This document shows, piece after piece, positions 22,600-34,509 of a DNA stretch of 64,000 bases. How positions within the stretch are numbered: the first letter of the stretch is position 1; each line of letters starts with the position of its first letter. The notes beneath the pieces are model-generated. The model did not search any database, was not told the DNA's origin, and saw only the letters and a list, made by a program, of their open reading frames with translations. This DNA comes from Notolepis coatsorum. Taxonomy: Eukaryota > Chordata > Actinopteri > Aulopiformes > Paralepididae. Made by a program: the position numbers and the translations under genes. The DNA lies in NCBI GenBank assembly GCA_963971535.1, contig OZ020592.1:52060213-52124212 (forward strand), written 5' to 3'.

Positions 22600-22925
22600 T
22601 GCATGTGCATCATGTGCGTGTGTGTGTGTTTCATGTGCGTTTGTGCACGTGTGTGTGTGCATGCGTACAGTATGTGTGTATGTTTGCATGTACAGCCAGC
22701 AGCATGTGTGTGTCTGTGAGTGCATACTGTATGCATGTACAGCCAGCAGTGAGTGTGTGTGTGTGTATCATGTGTGTTAGTGTGTATGTGTGTATCTGCG
22801 TGTGCATACTGTATGCATGTACAGCCAGCAGTGACTGAGTGAGTGAGTGGGCTGAGGGGAGTTGAAGAGGGGGACGAGGAGGAGGAAGAGGAGGAAGAGG
22901 AGGAGGAGCAGAAAGAGGAGGATTG
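22600..22925. repeat. TG-rich minisatellite and GAG-rich tract
   Basis: Imperfect (TG)n with a recurring CATACTGTATGCATGTACAG CCAGCAG unit (about 22725, 22800 and a variant at 22685), followed by GAGGAGGAAGAG purine repeats at 22860-22922. Confidence 0.9.
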
Positions 22926-23014
22926 TACAAAATGCATCTACAAATGCTAAAGATAGACTCTGCTTGCAGGCACTCAGTGAGGCCTAGCTGGCTCTCTCAA
23001 GGTTACAGCATGCA

Positions 23015-23045
23015 CGTATGTATGCACACACACACACACTCACAC

Positions 23046-23090
<45 letters not shown>

Positions 23091-23112
23091 GCACGCACGC
23101 ACGCACGCATTC
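23015..23112. repeat. (CA)n / (GCAC)n microsatellite
   Basis: CA dinucleotides 23020-23085 turning into ACGC tetranucleotides to about 23110. Confidence 0.95.
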
Positions 23113-23142
23113 TATTTTCCTATGAAGTATATAATAGATTTA

Positions 23143-23190
23143 CATTACATTACATTTACATTTAGTCATTTAGCTGACGCTTTTATCATC
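23143..23190. mobile_element. Fragment of a common fish SINE/LINE tail
   Basis: TTACATTTACATTTAGTC followed by ATTTAGCTGACGCTTTTA, a stretch found very widely in fish genomes. Only about 50 bases remain. Confidence 0.45.
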
Positions 23191-23199
23191 TTCTATGTT

Positions 23200-23555
23200 G
23201 CTTTGTTGGGTCTTTTTGGTAAAGGACATTCCTCAAGAAGACATGTAGTTTGTCTTTGTAAGACATCTCTTAAAAACAATGGTGTGAGGTAAAGACTTCA
23301 CTAATCTCTGGATACAAAATCTTATTTTATAAAGAAAACATAAAATAACAATATACTATGTGGTGTGGGGATGCCTGGTTGAAGCAGACACACCTGCCCT
23401 GGGTCAAGAAAATACCTGTAAATAGACCTGGGAGCAGGAGTGGCTGTGCACCTGTTGCCCAATCAAGGTGCACAGGTTAAACGTGTCCAAACTATTCCAA
23501 AGCGTGTTTAGCTCCAAAACCCACTCCATTGTTTCCATTGGTTTACATGTTGTGA
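23200..23555. other. Intergenic; nothing recognised
   Basis: No repeat structure or coding signal that I can support. Confidence 0.4.
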
Positions 23556-23559
23556 CACC

Positions 23560-24042
23560 CAGTTGTACTTCATTACAATACTTAAGTACTGTTTTGGGGG
23601 ATTTGTACTTTACTCAAGTATTATTAGGTTTGTATACTTGTACTTTTACTCAATTACATTTCAGAGATTTTTCAGAGAATACATAATTTTTACTCCTTAC
23701 ATTTAAAATGCGGACCTACAAAATACAAAGTAAAAATCTAGCAGGTCCAACTATTTTAATTAGTATATTTGTTTCTCTGGCCGAACTAACGTTAACGTTA
23801 TTAACCGCACTTTATTTAAAAACAGCCAATCAAATCCCCATCAATGGAAAATTAACCGGCCCATACCCATGCTGATTGGTCCTTGTGTGAGTGTATGCTT
23901 GGTTTCATTCCAGCCTTGCCTAAACACCAGCTGATGATTTCACTAATTGGCTCACCTCTTCAACTAACTCACCTGGTGCAATGTGTAGTTAAAATTAAAA
24001 CTTGGCCCACGATGGAATGAGTTTGAGACCCCTGGTCTATCC
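23560..24042. mobile_element. AAGTAC-type hAT-like repeat, left arm
   Basis: Repeated ACTTAAGTACTG, GTACTTTACTCAAG and CTTGTACTTTTACTC words typify a family of non-autonomous DNA repeats in fish. The matching right arm is at 27241-27402 in inverted sense, separated by a Ty3/gypsy element. The last 170 bases, ending GAGACCCCTGG at 24035, look like the terminus of another hAT-type repeat. Confidence 0.5.
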
Positions 24043-24252
24043 TGTTATGTTGGAAGAATCAGACAACACGTAGTTTCAGCATGTCGGTGTTTACTGAACT
24101 GAAGACACATGCATCGTAAGTCAGAACATCAACGTCTACGTCACGTACGGCCATATGCCGTAGCGTGAAACTCAACAGAATAACACGACACTGTCGCAAT
24201 AGTTAGAACACTAGTTAAAGTGCTGGCACTCGCTAGAGTACCAGACGTAACA
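24043..24252 (-). repeat. 3' LTR of the minus-strand gypsy element
   Basis: Begins (minus strand) TGTTACGTCTGG just after the polypurine tract and ends CCAACATAACA. There is no partner LTR in the window. Confidence 0.7.
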
Positions 24253-24273
24253 TTTCCCCCCCCTTCACTCAAC

Positions 24274-27240
24274 CTAGGAGTGATACTCAGTCTCAAAGTC
24301 ATTCAGGTGTGCAGGCCTGTTGCGCGTTCGGAGTGGGCGGGGCCCGGGCACTGCAACAGCCAATGGCGGAGGTCCCGCAGCCTCAGGCTGAGCCGCGGGT
24401 GCTGGGGCTGCAACATCATCAAATTGTCTGTCCTGCAAAGCTATAGCCGCGGGTGCTGGGGCTGCAACATCATTGAATCGTCTGTCCTGCAGAGCTATAG
24501 CCGCGGGCACACCCTGTCCCGGGGCAGCGGGAGCCTGCACCCTGCGCAGTTGGCCAACATGCCAACGCGTGCCATCAGCCAGCCTGAATGAGGCCAGGCC
24601 AAGCTGCTGTCTGACCTGGACTGGGTCTGACCAGAATGACCGGAGCTTGTTGTCCTGGTGGGGTCGCCGAATCCTGACCCAGTCTGAGACAGCGATGGTA
24701 GGTGGTCTCGCATGTCGGGTCCTGTCGAAACGGTCCTTCATCCGGCACTGGCGTGTGTTGACTGTGGCTTGAAGTGGGTGGGCTGGAGCCTGAGCCGGAG
24801 TAGAGCGCAGCCTGTCCAGGGGCAGCTGAAACTCCCTAGCATGAGGGAGGCTGGGGAGACGCCTGTGGTGACGTGTTGAGTAGCCCTGTAGTGCAGGAGC
24901 GTCTGTTGGAGACCGTTGTTGAATGTGCACCCTTGTGCCAGGTGGGCCCTGATGCCATTCTTCAGGGATTGGTTCAGCCGCTCCACCCCCCATTCGCAGC
25001 CGGGTTGTAGAACGACGTGCGGATATGACGTATCCCCTTACCCCCCAGGTAGGAGGCCAGTTCGTGGGAGATCATTTGGGGGCCATTGTCTGTCGTGATC
25101 CTCTTGGGCAGGCCCCAGCGTGTGAACAGGGACTCGAGAATCTCAATCAGCACCCCTGCTGTGACCGAGCCCACGGGCGCCACCTCAGGCCACTTGGAGT
25201 GGAGGTCGTAGACCACAACGAGTAAACGCTGGTGATGCGGTACCCCATGCAGTTCACCACAGACGTCGAGCTGCAGGTGCTCCCAGGGTTGGGACGGCCA
25301 GTCCAATGGCTGCATGGGTGGGGGCGGGGCTGGGGCCCTGGTCTTCCCGCTCAGAAGACAGGCAGTACAGTCCTTGACCAGGGTCTCGATTTCCCTGTCG
25401 ATGCCTGGCCACCACACCAAGTCACGACACTGCTGTTTGAGCCTGACTATGCCCAAGTGGCCCTTGTGCGCCATAGCAAGGACACGCGCACGAAGGACCA
25501 CAGTACAGAGCCCACGAGCGACGCAGGAGTCGTTCCAGCATGACAACTCGTCCTGGAGTCTGCTATAGGGAAGCAGCTCATCAGGTGTCCTCGCCGGCCA
25601 ACCCTGCCTGATGTAGGTTGAGAGCACAGAGAGGACAGGGTTAGCAGACGAGGCGTCCTGGAGCTCCTGCAGCGACACTGTCTCTTGGAGGGGAGTGTGG
25701 AGGAGCTGGACCAGGTCATGCTCAGCCTGATCCCGATCGGGAGTCGAGGGCGGGGCCGTGGGGGGACTGGGGATGGCGTGTGACAGTAGGTCAGCTACTA
25801 CGTTGTCCCGGCCCGGCGTGAACTGCAAACCGAAGTTGTACTGCTGCAGGCGGTCGGCCCAGCGGTGGAGGCGGAGCGGTTTGTGGCCAGTGCCTGACGT
25901 GGCGAGGAGGGTAGTGAGAGCCTGGTGGTCCGTCCTAAGCGTGAATGAGCGGCCGTAGAGGTACATATGCCAGCGCTCACATGCCCAGATGCAGGCCAGG
26001 GCCTCTCGCTCCCCCACTGAGTATCTCTGTTCTGTGGGGCTAAGGGCCTGTGCAGCGGAGGCATCACACGTGACGAGGGTAGTGCTGTCTAGGTTGAAAA
26101 ACGCCAGGACTGGTGATGAGGTGAGCTGGGACTTGAGGAGGCGCACAGCATTCGAGCAGGCAGGCGTCCAGAGCCAGGGCTCGTCCTGCTTCAACAGCTT
26201 CCGCAGCGGTGCAGTTGTGTCAGAGTAGTGTGGCAGGAAGCAGAGGTAGTACGCCGTCATGCCCAGGAAAGAGGCCACCTGGCCCGCTGAGGTGGGCTCT
26301 GGGACACTGTGTATGGCCTCTGTGTTTGACTGGAGCAGGTACATGCCGTCAGCCGAGAGGAGGAACCCAACAAAGTCAATGGTCGTGGTGGCAAAGACAC
26401 ACTTCTCGCCGTTGAGTGTGAGGTGGTGCTTCGCCATCGCACTTAAGACACTGTGGAGGCTCGCGTCGTGACTGTCGGCGTTGGCCCCATGCACCACGAT
26501 GTCATCGAGGTAGATGGCCACCCCGGGGATCCCGGCGAAGACGGAGGCCATGATCTTTTGGAAGCAGCTGGGGGCGGAGCTTAAGCCAAAAGCCATGCGT
26601 TTGTAACAGAAGACCCCCCTGTGGGTGATGAACGCGGTGAGGTTGCGGCTCTCTGGGTGTAGTGGCACCTGGAGGTACCCCTGACGAAGGTCCAGCTTAG
26701 AGAACACCTTGGACCCGTGGAACTGGGCGCTGAGCTCCTCTGTGGTTGGCAGGGGGTATTTATCAGGGATAATGGCCTTGTTTACCGCTCTCATGTCCAC
26801 GCAGAGTCGCAGCCCCCCTAACTTCTTCTTTGCTGCCACCAAGTTGGAGATCCAGGGTGACGCGTTCACCTGTTCGATGATGTCGTCGTCCAGCATCTTC
26901 TGTAACTCGGTGGCGATGTCATCACGGAGAGCCAGGGGGGAGCGGCGAAGGGGCTGGATGACCGGAGTAACTTTTTGGTCTAGCAGGGGCTGGTGAGCAA
27001 AGACCTGGAGGCAGCCCACGCCGTTGAACAGTGCAGGCCACTGTTGCTGCCAGGAGACAGCGGTGACGGTGTGGATCTCTGAGCCTGTGGTGTCCAGCAG
27101 AGAGAAACCGAGGCCACTGAAGAGGTCGAGGCCGAGGAGGTTGGTCCCTCGAAGTGCGATGTTGAAATTGAAGGCAGGCAGTGTCTTTTCTCCGTACCTC
27201 ACCGGCAGCTGGAGAGAGCCAACGATGTCAATCTTGGAGT
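24274..27240 (-). pseudogene. pol: Ty3/gypsy Pol: protease end, RT, RNase H, integrase
   Basis: The frame is open from 27240 down to 24974 and begins in the C-terminal part of protease (GLDLFSGLGF-like). RT shows LRLCVDMRAVN, the FSKLDLRQGY block and YLDD. RNase H lacks about 25 residues after CDAS and resumes at ALSPTEQRYS. Integrase has an HHCC zinc domain ending CTAC, Asp in LDVCG and Asp in TDNGPQ. Just beyond, the frame shifts near 24975 (VERLN-type Glu region in another frame) and again near 24740, after which a chromo/C-terminal part with WRIRRP-like and WHVGQLRRV motifs runs to the stop at 24274. Two shifts and the RNase H deletion make it non-functional. Confidence 0.85.
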
Positions 27241-27402
27241 CGGCTTACTTTTAGTACTTAAGTACATTTCAAAGTAGAAACTTTTTAACTTTTACTCAAG
27301 TGTGTTTTTAGCCAGATACTTTGACTTTTACTTGAGTACGATTTTGAGACGGTACCCATACTTTCACTTAAGTATAATTTCTGGGTACTTTTTACACCCC
27401 TG
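27241..27402. mobile_element. AAGTAC-type hAT-like repeat, right arm
   Basis: Inverted relative to 23560 and following. Its outer end, read on the minus strand, is CAGGGGTGTAAAAAGTAC, a terminus typical of hAT elements. Confidence 0.5.
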
Positions 27403-27765
27403 GTTTTGACACCTGGCCTCACAGCACCAACTGCGGATGGGTTTTCATGCTTTTACTGGTTATCAAGCCCTGGCTGACCGTGGAGCTAATGTTAGTGTTG
27501 TTGCCCTGGCAGCTATTTTATTTCTAGGCTTACGGAATATTCCCACATTTTTGATGAACGAAAATATTTCAGTAGGCTAATAAGGACTTTCATTCAGTTT
27601 TACAAGTTATGTATAAACGTTTCATGGGAGCTAACGTTACGCTAGTGCCCCTAATGTAAATCTGTTGGCAAAAATAGCTGAGACAATGAAGCTATAATAG
27701 CTAATAGCTAATTAGCTATTTTAACATTCAGTTTAAATATTGTTCATACATTCATTACATTTATA
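27403..27765. other. Intergenic; nothing recognised
   Basis: AT-rich sequence with TAGCTAATTAGCTATT words near 27700; no gene. Confidence 0.4.
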
Positions 27766-27769
27766 TACC

Positions 27770-28165
27770 GCTTTTCTAGACACTTAAAGTTTATTTTAGT
27801 TTACTGCCATATCTATCATCTCACTGCCACTATTGTATTCTACTGCCATTATTTATCAGTTACTGTATACTTACTATGTACCACTGCTGCTAAAATATAT
27901 TTGCACTAAGTTCTCTTTTACCTCCTATATTTATTTCAATCATACATTCATTTTTTAGCCACTGTTTATACTGTATATAGTCCTGTATAGTGTATGTACA
28001 TCGTGTCCCATATGTTACTTATGTTTATAGTGTCCTATATGTTACTTTATGTTTATATTAGATATTTTTTGTATATACACCGTGGGAAGGGGGAAACAAA
28101 ATTTCACTTCTCTGTATGTCTTGCATATGAGAAGCGACAAGAAAGCTGACTTTGACTTTGACTTA
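27770..28165 (+). mobile_element. LINE 3' end fragment
   Basis: Ends CACTTCTCTGTATGTCTTGC...GAAGCTGACTTTGACTTTGAC, the tandem TTTGAC tail of fish Rex/L2-type LINEs; the A/T-rich ACTGCCA-repeating part before it is 3' UTR-like. No ORF remains. Confidence 0.5.
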
Positions 28166-28578
28166 AAGCGCTCCCGACAAGGTGGAAATTGCCTCCTTCA
28201 CCACCACTGGTAGCACCCAACCTTGGGCTATGCAGGCTCAATGGCTACCATACACTGGCACCAGGCACACATAACACTACACAATGGCTGAACGGCTCAG
28301 GAGACAGGAATTGATATCAGCCAATTAAGGGGAAGGGATGATTAGGTGGCCTTGATGTCAGAGACCTAATTGGGAATTTGGCCAGGAACGTCAGGGAACC
28401 CCCTCCTCTTTGCGATAGGCGTCCTGGGTTCTTCAACAACCGAGATTCAGTCAGGACCTCGGTTTAGCGTCTCATCCAAAGGACGGCACTCGCAGCTATA
28501 GGGAGGTGTAGTCTGATGTCACTTTGGACCGCCCGCTAGGTCCACCCGTATAGGGATTTATCATTGGGAAAATGGATT
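28166..28578. other. Intergenic with a dispersed repeat motif
   Basis: Contains CTAATTGGGAATTTGGCCAG and CAGGACCTCGGTTTAGCGTC, phrases that recur in fish genomes, but I cannot name the family. No gene. Confidence 0.35.
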
Positions 28579-28675
28579 ATCATGTGAATAAAAGAAGCCA
28601 CGCCAGTTCAGGCACAAGATAGAAACCATGCCTCTTGACCACATTATTGTCGCCCTAAGTTGAGTTCTGTTAACA
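28579..28675 (+). repeat. 5' LTR remnant of copia
   Basis: Identical by eye to the last 97 bases of the 3' LTR, ending GTTCTGTTAACA. The remaining upstream two-thirds are missing. Confidence 0.85.
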
Positions 28676-28690
28676 GGTTATGGGCCCAGA
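28676..28690 (+). promoter_or_regulatory. Copia primer-binding site (initiator tRNA-Met half)
   Basis: GGTTATGGGCCCAG directly after the LTR is complementary to the anticodon arm of initiator tRNA-Met, not to its 3' end. Drosophila copia is known to prime from an internally cleaved half tRNA-iMet in this way. Confidence 0.75.
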
Positions 28691-28823
28691 TAACGCCGGG
28701 GCGAAATAGTGGAGGTACTGTAGCAAGCTTAGCTGAAGTTATAGGCTAGGATAGCGGCGGGAGCACCGCGTGGCTAGTCGCTAGGCCAACCAGAGTAAAA
28801 GCTAAGCACCATTAACGAAGAGG

Positions 28824-29845
28824 ATGGAAAACAAGAGAAGAGACAAGTGGCCGATATTCAATGGAAAAGCAGAGAACTGTGAGCTCTGGGGAGAGCACAT
28901 GCTGTGCTGCATGCACGGGGCGGGGCTGAAGGAGACGGCCCTGGCGACCCCCACGGAAGAGCAAGCCCTGGACGACCAGCGGGACGCAGGCGCGTGCTGT
29001 GAGTTAACAGCGATGCTCGACGACACCAGCCTGGGGCTGATATTCCGCAACGCTAAAGACAGAGGCCGAGAAAGCCTGGCGGTACTGAGGGAGCAAATCA
29101 CGACGCCACTGAGGAGTGCCGGAGAAGCACCAAGCGATGGGCTAATGATGGCGATGATAATGAGAGGACTACTGGAGCTGTACAAACCGTTCACACTCCT
29201 GGTAACACACGGTTCAACGGACATTACGTTGGTACAGTTCAAGGCTGAGTTAAGGAACTTCGAGGCCTCAGAAGACACCCACCCAGCCACCACGGAGGAG
29301 CGACGCCAAGAGAGAGAACCAGGACCACGACGGAACTGGCGTGTTGGCGATGCGGAGATAGGAGCCATCGGAGAGGCGAATGCACAGAGACTGTCTGGTG
29401 TGGCTTCTGCAAATCCACGGGGCACACAGACAGAGCGTGCATGAATAAACACGACCAGAGCGCGCGATACGTGCATGGACAAAATGGCGACTACAGACAA
29501 GACAAAGGCCACGGACAAAATGGCGGCTACAGACGAGTTGGAGGCCACGGACAAAATGGCGACTACGGACAAGATAACGGCTGTGGACAGGATGACGACA
29601 GCGGACACGATGGCGGCGACTATCGACGTGAGATGAATCGAGATGACGCCCGGAGAATCGGTGGCGGCGACGATCGACGTGAGGCGAGTCGAGACGACGC
29701 CCGGAGGATAACGGGACAAGGAGACTGCGCTTTTGGAGCGCGGACGGCGGGCATCGCCGGACCGGCCCAGCCGCAGCAGGCCCAGAGAAGGGGTCTGATC
29801 GTGGACTGGACACAGGTGCGTCGTCCCATGCCACCAACGACATGA
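28824..29845 (+). pseudogene. gag: Copia Gag with two zinc knuckles
   Basis: Opens at ATG 28824 with a W-rich N-terminal region of copia-type gag and reads to 29444, but the true frame changes near 29325-29340. In the second frame two CX2CX4HX4C knuckles follow (starting at about 29342, CWRC..., and about 29387, CGFC...). They are followed by a Gly/Gln/Asn/Asp-rich region with tandem GQNGDY repeats, encoded by imperfect 30-base DNA repeats (29470-29600). Knuckles bind RNA in packaging. The frame leads toward the protease active site at about 29811. Confidence 0.8.
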
Positions 29846-30575
29846 GTCGGTTCAAGAACTTTGACGACACTTTCCACCCGGAGAGGCACTGCATGGAGCT
29901 AGCGGGGCGGGGGACGCACCTGCGGATTGGCGTGGGAGAGGGAAGACGCACAGGTGTGCCCACGGACAGTGGGGGGCGCCGGCGTGCGGTGACGCTAAAG
30001 AACGCTCTATACGGACCATCGTTATTACAAGGACTATTCTCTGTAATAGCTGCTACTGCAAGCGGCGCCAAGGTATTCTTCGATAAAGGTAAACATTTTC
30101 TTATAGAACCTGACGGTACCCGATTTGACATAGAGATGTACCAGGGAATATATTGTAGAACCTGACGGTACCCGGTTTGACATAGAGATGTACCAGAGAA
30201 TATTTTATCTGAAAACGGAGTGTAATGACTACGACCAGTGTAACGATAATGATGATGTGTGTAGCGGGACGGCCAGTCACGATATTCAGACATGGCACGA
30301 GATTATGGGTCATTGTAATTACAAGGATTTACTGAAACTGCAAGTAGTGTCAGAGGGTATGCACATTGAGGGGGAGAAGCGTAGACCTGACAAAAATTGT
30401 GCAATGTGCAAAACGGGGACGTTTACCCAACCGAGATACAGAAATCCCACAGACAGAGTAGGGGTACCACTTGCACTAGTTGACATGGACCTAGCTAGCC
30501 CAGTAAGCAATGAGTCCATAGGAGGTTTTAGATATGTACAGTTTTTTACAGACGTGTGTACAGGGGCAGTGTTTG
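29806..30575 (+). pseudogene. pol: Copia protease and N-terminal integrase, interrupted
   Basis: The protease active site DTGASSH lies at about 29811-29831 in a frame different from the preceding gag; sequence then reads NDMSRFKNF and on to LKNALY.PS..QGLFSV, the typical copia protease end. A 52-bp tandem duplication (units starting 30106 and 30158) shifts the frame. Integrase starts with its HHCC zinc site (WHEIMGH, then CAMC at about 30403) and the first catalytic Asp in the LVDMDLASP region. Coding stops at 30575-30579, where ERV2 entered inside a Tyr codon; the frame past that point to 30610 is ERV2 LTR. It resumes at 44071. Confidence 0.85.
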
Positions 30576-30579
30576 TTTA

Positions 30580-31995
30580 TGTCGTCTCCTCTAATGGACT
30601 TGTCTCATGAAGTATAGTATTATCTTAACAGTACAGTACTCTGCTGTTGTTTTGTATCTAAGTTGCTGGTTGCGTTACCCATAGGAGAATAGTACGGTGA
30701 TGGATGAATCATCAGGCAGAATCCAGAGCTCTTGTCAGAAGGGGGTTGCATTTATTGCATATAAACACAATGTATTTCTATATTAAAAGGTTTGAAATGT
30801 CCAACAAGAGTCTATATCCAAATAAAGGTTGTTCAAAACAGCGTTAACTCTATCTGTCTCACTCAAGTTCTTTGTTGTCTGGAGAAAACCAGGAAGTTCT
30901 TTGTCCGATCTCTTTTGTTGTTGTTTGATTCGTTGCTATGGTGATGAGTTCCTCCGTCTGTTCTCGTTTTGCCGTCCTGCCGCTGGGGTCGTCTGTGTTC
31001 TGTCTCTCCTGTGTGTTCTCAGCACTCCCTTTTTATCAATGAGAAAGACCTCTGTGTGATGTCATCAAAGGCCGTCCCCTAGACGTATTTCCACCAATTA
31101 CAAGTGTTCACAGTTCGAATCTCAAAGGGGGTTGTACTTTGTCCAACTGCTCCGTTTTTCATTGTTTCAAATCAGAGTAATAGTATTAGTCAAAAATAGG
31201 CTTAATACTTTTGGTATTAAGCCTCAAGATAGTTATGGTTGAATTCTGATTGATTCCCTAAACACAGACATATTATTCTTGACTCAAAAGCTTTTAGGTT
31301 TCAGATAAGAGTCAGTCTTTTACCATCAAGCCCAGTTCTATACTGTTCTAATTATTTCTTTTAACTTATTCAATCTTCTATGCTAACAGTTCTTCTTAGT
31401 TATCATTTTAAATATGTCCAACTTGGTTCAAACAAGGCTTGATTGTAAACCTTCAATGACTCTTTTATCATAACTACAACATGTTTCATATCCTTACGTT
31501 CAGCAGCCTTTGTACAATATAACAGTAATATTTGCAATTTAACTTGAAGCTTCATTCAGGATATAAACATTCATTTAAAAGTATGAGTTCTTCTGTATCC
31601 TGAAACTAGGCCCTCCTATGTTCCAGCTGCCTATTTCTGTGTGTCACTAGAGACCCCAGCGAGATAAGAGTCATGTGACCCATTGTCTTAAGCTCTTCCT
31701 TGGCCTGGCAGCTGACCCTCAGGTTCCTGTCGTAAATAGAATTATTTGACCACTCACTCTATATGTAAATCGAGCTCTGTTGTGAGCAGGCACCAATCAG
31801 CCTCTGTAGACACAGACACAATCTATGAACTAAGTCACCTTTAGTCAAATCCAGGTCAACAATATTTTTGATTGCCAACCTACTAATCACTTTTTGTTAC
31901 AGTCTAAAAGTGTAAAGCATTTCTTTTGTACATAGTAATCTTTAGGGACATTTCTCAACACATTTTATGAGCTATAATTAGCATAATCTACGACA
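30580..31995 (-). repeat. 3' LTR of ERV2
   Basis: 1416 bases. On the minus strand U3 runs from 31995, a TATA-like GATAAAAAGGG lies near 31030-31040 and AATAAA polyadenylation signals near 30750 and 30815. The U3 part (31343-31995) matches 43412-44066. Confidence 0.8.
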
Positions 31996-33333
31996 ATCCA
32001 CACTTCGATAGAGACTAACTATCGCCAATTAGCCAGTATAATATGCTAAACATAGATCATAACTCATACTTACTGTTTCCACAATCTGGATAAAAAATTA
32101 AACATTTTAAACCACACTTGGATAAAAATACACACTGCAAACCACACTCTTATCCTAAAAATCGAAAAAACTTACTTTTTCTACATACTTTTCCTACCTA
32201 TAATTATACCACTAAATTTTTTTATTTTCAGTCCAATTTCATTCACTGTGTGCAGTCTTTGACACCCGTTTTATCCCCATCTGATATTTTCTCAGACATC
32301 GCGTACCAGGATCAATTTCCACTGGTTTCCATTAGGGGTGTCAAATTCTGACTTGGAGCAGGGAGAGGGGGGTCAATGTTTGCCGGATTGACCTGCCCAC
32401 CCCCTCCTCATTTCTCAGAGACGGTGCAGTCACTCAATAGGGGCATGACCCCCTGCTGTATGGCCTGTTCAGTTGAAACAGGAGCTCTTCCCTCGGATGT
32501 CAGTTGCGTCGATCTCAGGTGGGGTGATGAGACCTCCCCTCTGGCGATGTCGCGGATGTTGAGGAGGTTGTGCTGTCTCCTACAGTCGTCGTTGGCTCGA
32601 CCCCCGTCGACCATCGGAATAGTGGAAGAGGTTGTGATTCTCTCCACCCTCCGCCTGGTACTTGATAAGGGATCAACCTCCCTTATTCGATGTCATCCGA
32701 CCAGTTGATAGGTCTTAGAGCCCTCTTGTTGACAGCCGGACAGTTGACAGCTGGCGCAGGTCAGATGAGAAGACTGTCTTCTCCCGTAGACTGCCTGGCG
32801 TTTGGCCTCTCTTGTTCCCCTCCGAATCCTAAGGACTCGGTCACTGCGTTGGCCGGAACTCTCACCGCTTGAGAGTTTAGGCTTCTCCATGAAATCGCTG
32901 GGTTGCCAGTGTCTCGGATCGTCTGTGCCGATGGAGTCCTTGGTTTTCCTCGCACCACACTTGGATGAATGCTGACAAACCAATCTCCCATTCGTATCCT
33001 GTAGTGAGTATATATCGCTTCGGTGGACAACGCAGGTTACTTATATCACAACAATTGATTGAGAATCCAAATTTGTCCTCCCTCAGACACATTTGTTACT
33101 GTACTGAGTTTGACAACTTTTTCTTTTCCAAATCATTTATCTATATATTTCATGGCTTCTATATTGTTAGTATTCAATTAAATCACATGTCTCTCATTAC
33201 TTTGTGCTGTACTCTATTACTAGACCAAATGTCTCAAGTTCAGCACAACATTTACCCCACCACTCTTTGAGTGTGTAATTATCATTACACAATCATACCT
33301 TTTTTCCAGACAGGTCCTCGGTCCGGACAGCTC
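31996..33333 (-). other. ERV2 3' internal region; no recognised gene
   Basis: Several short open frames lie on the minus strand at 32408-33030. They read as one hydrophilic, Arg/Ser-rich stretch broken by shifts, but I do not recognise it as pol or env. Confidence 0.35.
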
Positions 33334-33341
33334 AGCTCTGA

Positions 33342-34501
33342 TAGAGCCATATGAAATCCGTTTTATTATTTTCCAAATTCCATTTTATTTTTTCCCAAAT
33401 TCCGTTTTTTCCGTTTTAATATTTCAGAATTCTGTATTTTGCTTTTTATGCTCATTTTACCATCAGAAATAGTGTCTAATAAGTGGGAATGAATAAATGT
33501 CTACAATTGAATATGATATAACAGTCCATTTAATGTTTTTAAGTGCTGCAACTCAGAAATACAGTTACATTTTACACAATACTTTTCAAATAATATTTGA
33601 CAAAATAAAAATACACATTTCAAGTGTAAACAATAGATACAGCTAGCTACTACTGACATTATCACAATGTCAGTAGCTATAGCTATATCTATTTTATTGT
33701 GATGAAATATAGTAATGCATAATTTAGGCACCTTTAGTTTAGTTTATTTCGTTTATAAAGGACAGTGTATAATGACAATCGTTTGCATTAAACAAATGAA
33801 TTGAAAATGGGGGACCCTGATGTAAACAAGACGAAAGTCTTTCTCTGGTCTGCATCCCCTTAACAATTGTGTGTATTGAGCTGTACTGTATTGTACCCAT
33901 TCTGCAATCTGTTAATAAAGTTTTCAATCAATCAATCAACCAGATCTAGCAAGAAGCTATCATTTCCATCTATAGTCCTATGTACTGTAAAACGTTTCAT
34001 AGCTATTTAAGTTTATTTCGATTATAAAGGGCAGTGTATAATGACTCGTTTGCATTAAACAAATGGATGGGTGCACTAGATTTAGCAAGAAGCGATCATG
34101 TCCTAACGTTATAGCTATTTAAAGTGTCGCAAGTGTTTTTGTGGCTCCAGTCCACGGAACGTTGACAGAATTAGCAAAACACCTTATCGCCGGAGGCATA
34201 AAAGTCATTAGGATACTGCTCTGCTCTGAATTGAGGGCTTATTGGGGAATTTCTTAGCTTCTTGACGATGTAAACACCGAAGCAGCGAGACGCTTGGGAG
34301 ACAGCCTGTGTTGTGTGTAACCCGCTCTAGCGTCCGCCTCCCCGGTCGCGTGTGCACCAAGCGTTCCACCCAAAAACGGAATTTCAGTCCAGATTAGGCC
34401 AAATTCTGCAATATTCCACGTTTTGCAGTTGATTCCATTTTTATTGGTCAATTCCGCGATTCCGTCCGCGATTCCGTGAACGCGGATTTCATATGGCTCT
34501 A
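33342..34501. mobile_element. Non-autonomous hAT element inside ERV2
   Basis: Perfect 19-bp terminal inverted repeats TAGAGCCATATGAAATCCG (33342-33360 and 34483-34501) with an exact 8-bp target duplication AGCTCTGA (33334-33341, 34502-34509). 1160 bp, no transposase. Confidence 0.92.
33738..34110 (+). mobile_element. LINE 3' UTR fragment within the hAT element
   Basis: GGGACCCTGATGTAAACAAG through CTGTTAATAAAG, ending (AATC)n, also present at 55285-55420. About 60 bases of host sequence (TTTATTTCG...TTAAACAAATG) occur on both sides (33744 and 34010 and following). Confidence 0.55.
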
Positions 34502-34509
34502 AGCTCTGA

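Larger units (their letters stand above)
24043..27240 (-). mobile_element. Ty3/gypsy element, 5'-truncated
   Basis: On the minus strand: the end of protease, RT, RNase H, integrase, a G-rich polypurine tract (24253-24265) and a 210-bp LTR (24043-24252, termini TGTTA...TAACA). The gag, protease active site and 5' LTR are missing; the element stops at 27240 against the right arm of a DNA repeat. Confidence 0.85.

Noticed and set aside
30540..30610. Copia integrase frame continuing to 30610
   Set aside because: The last codons after 30579 are ERV2 LTR; the copia frame continues at 44071.
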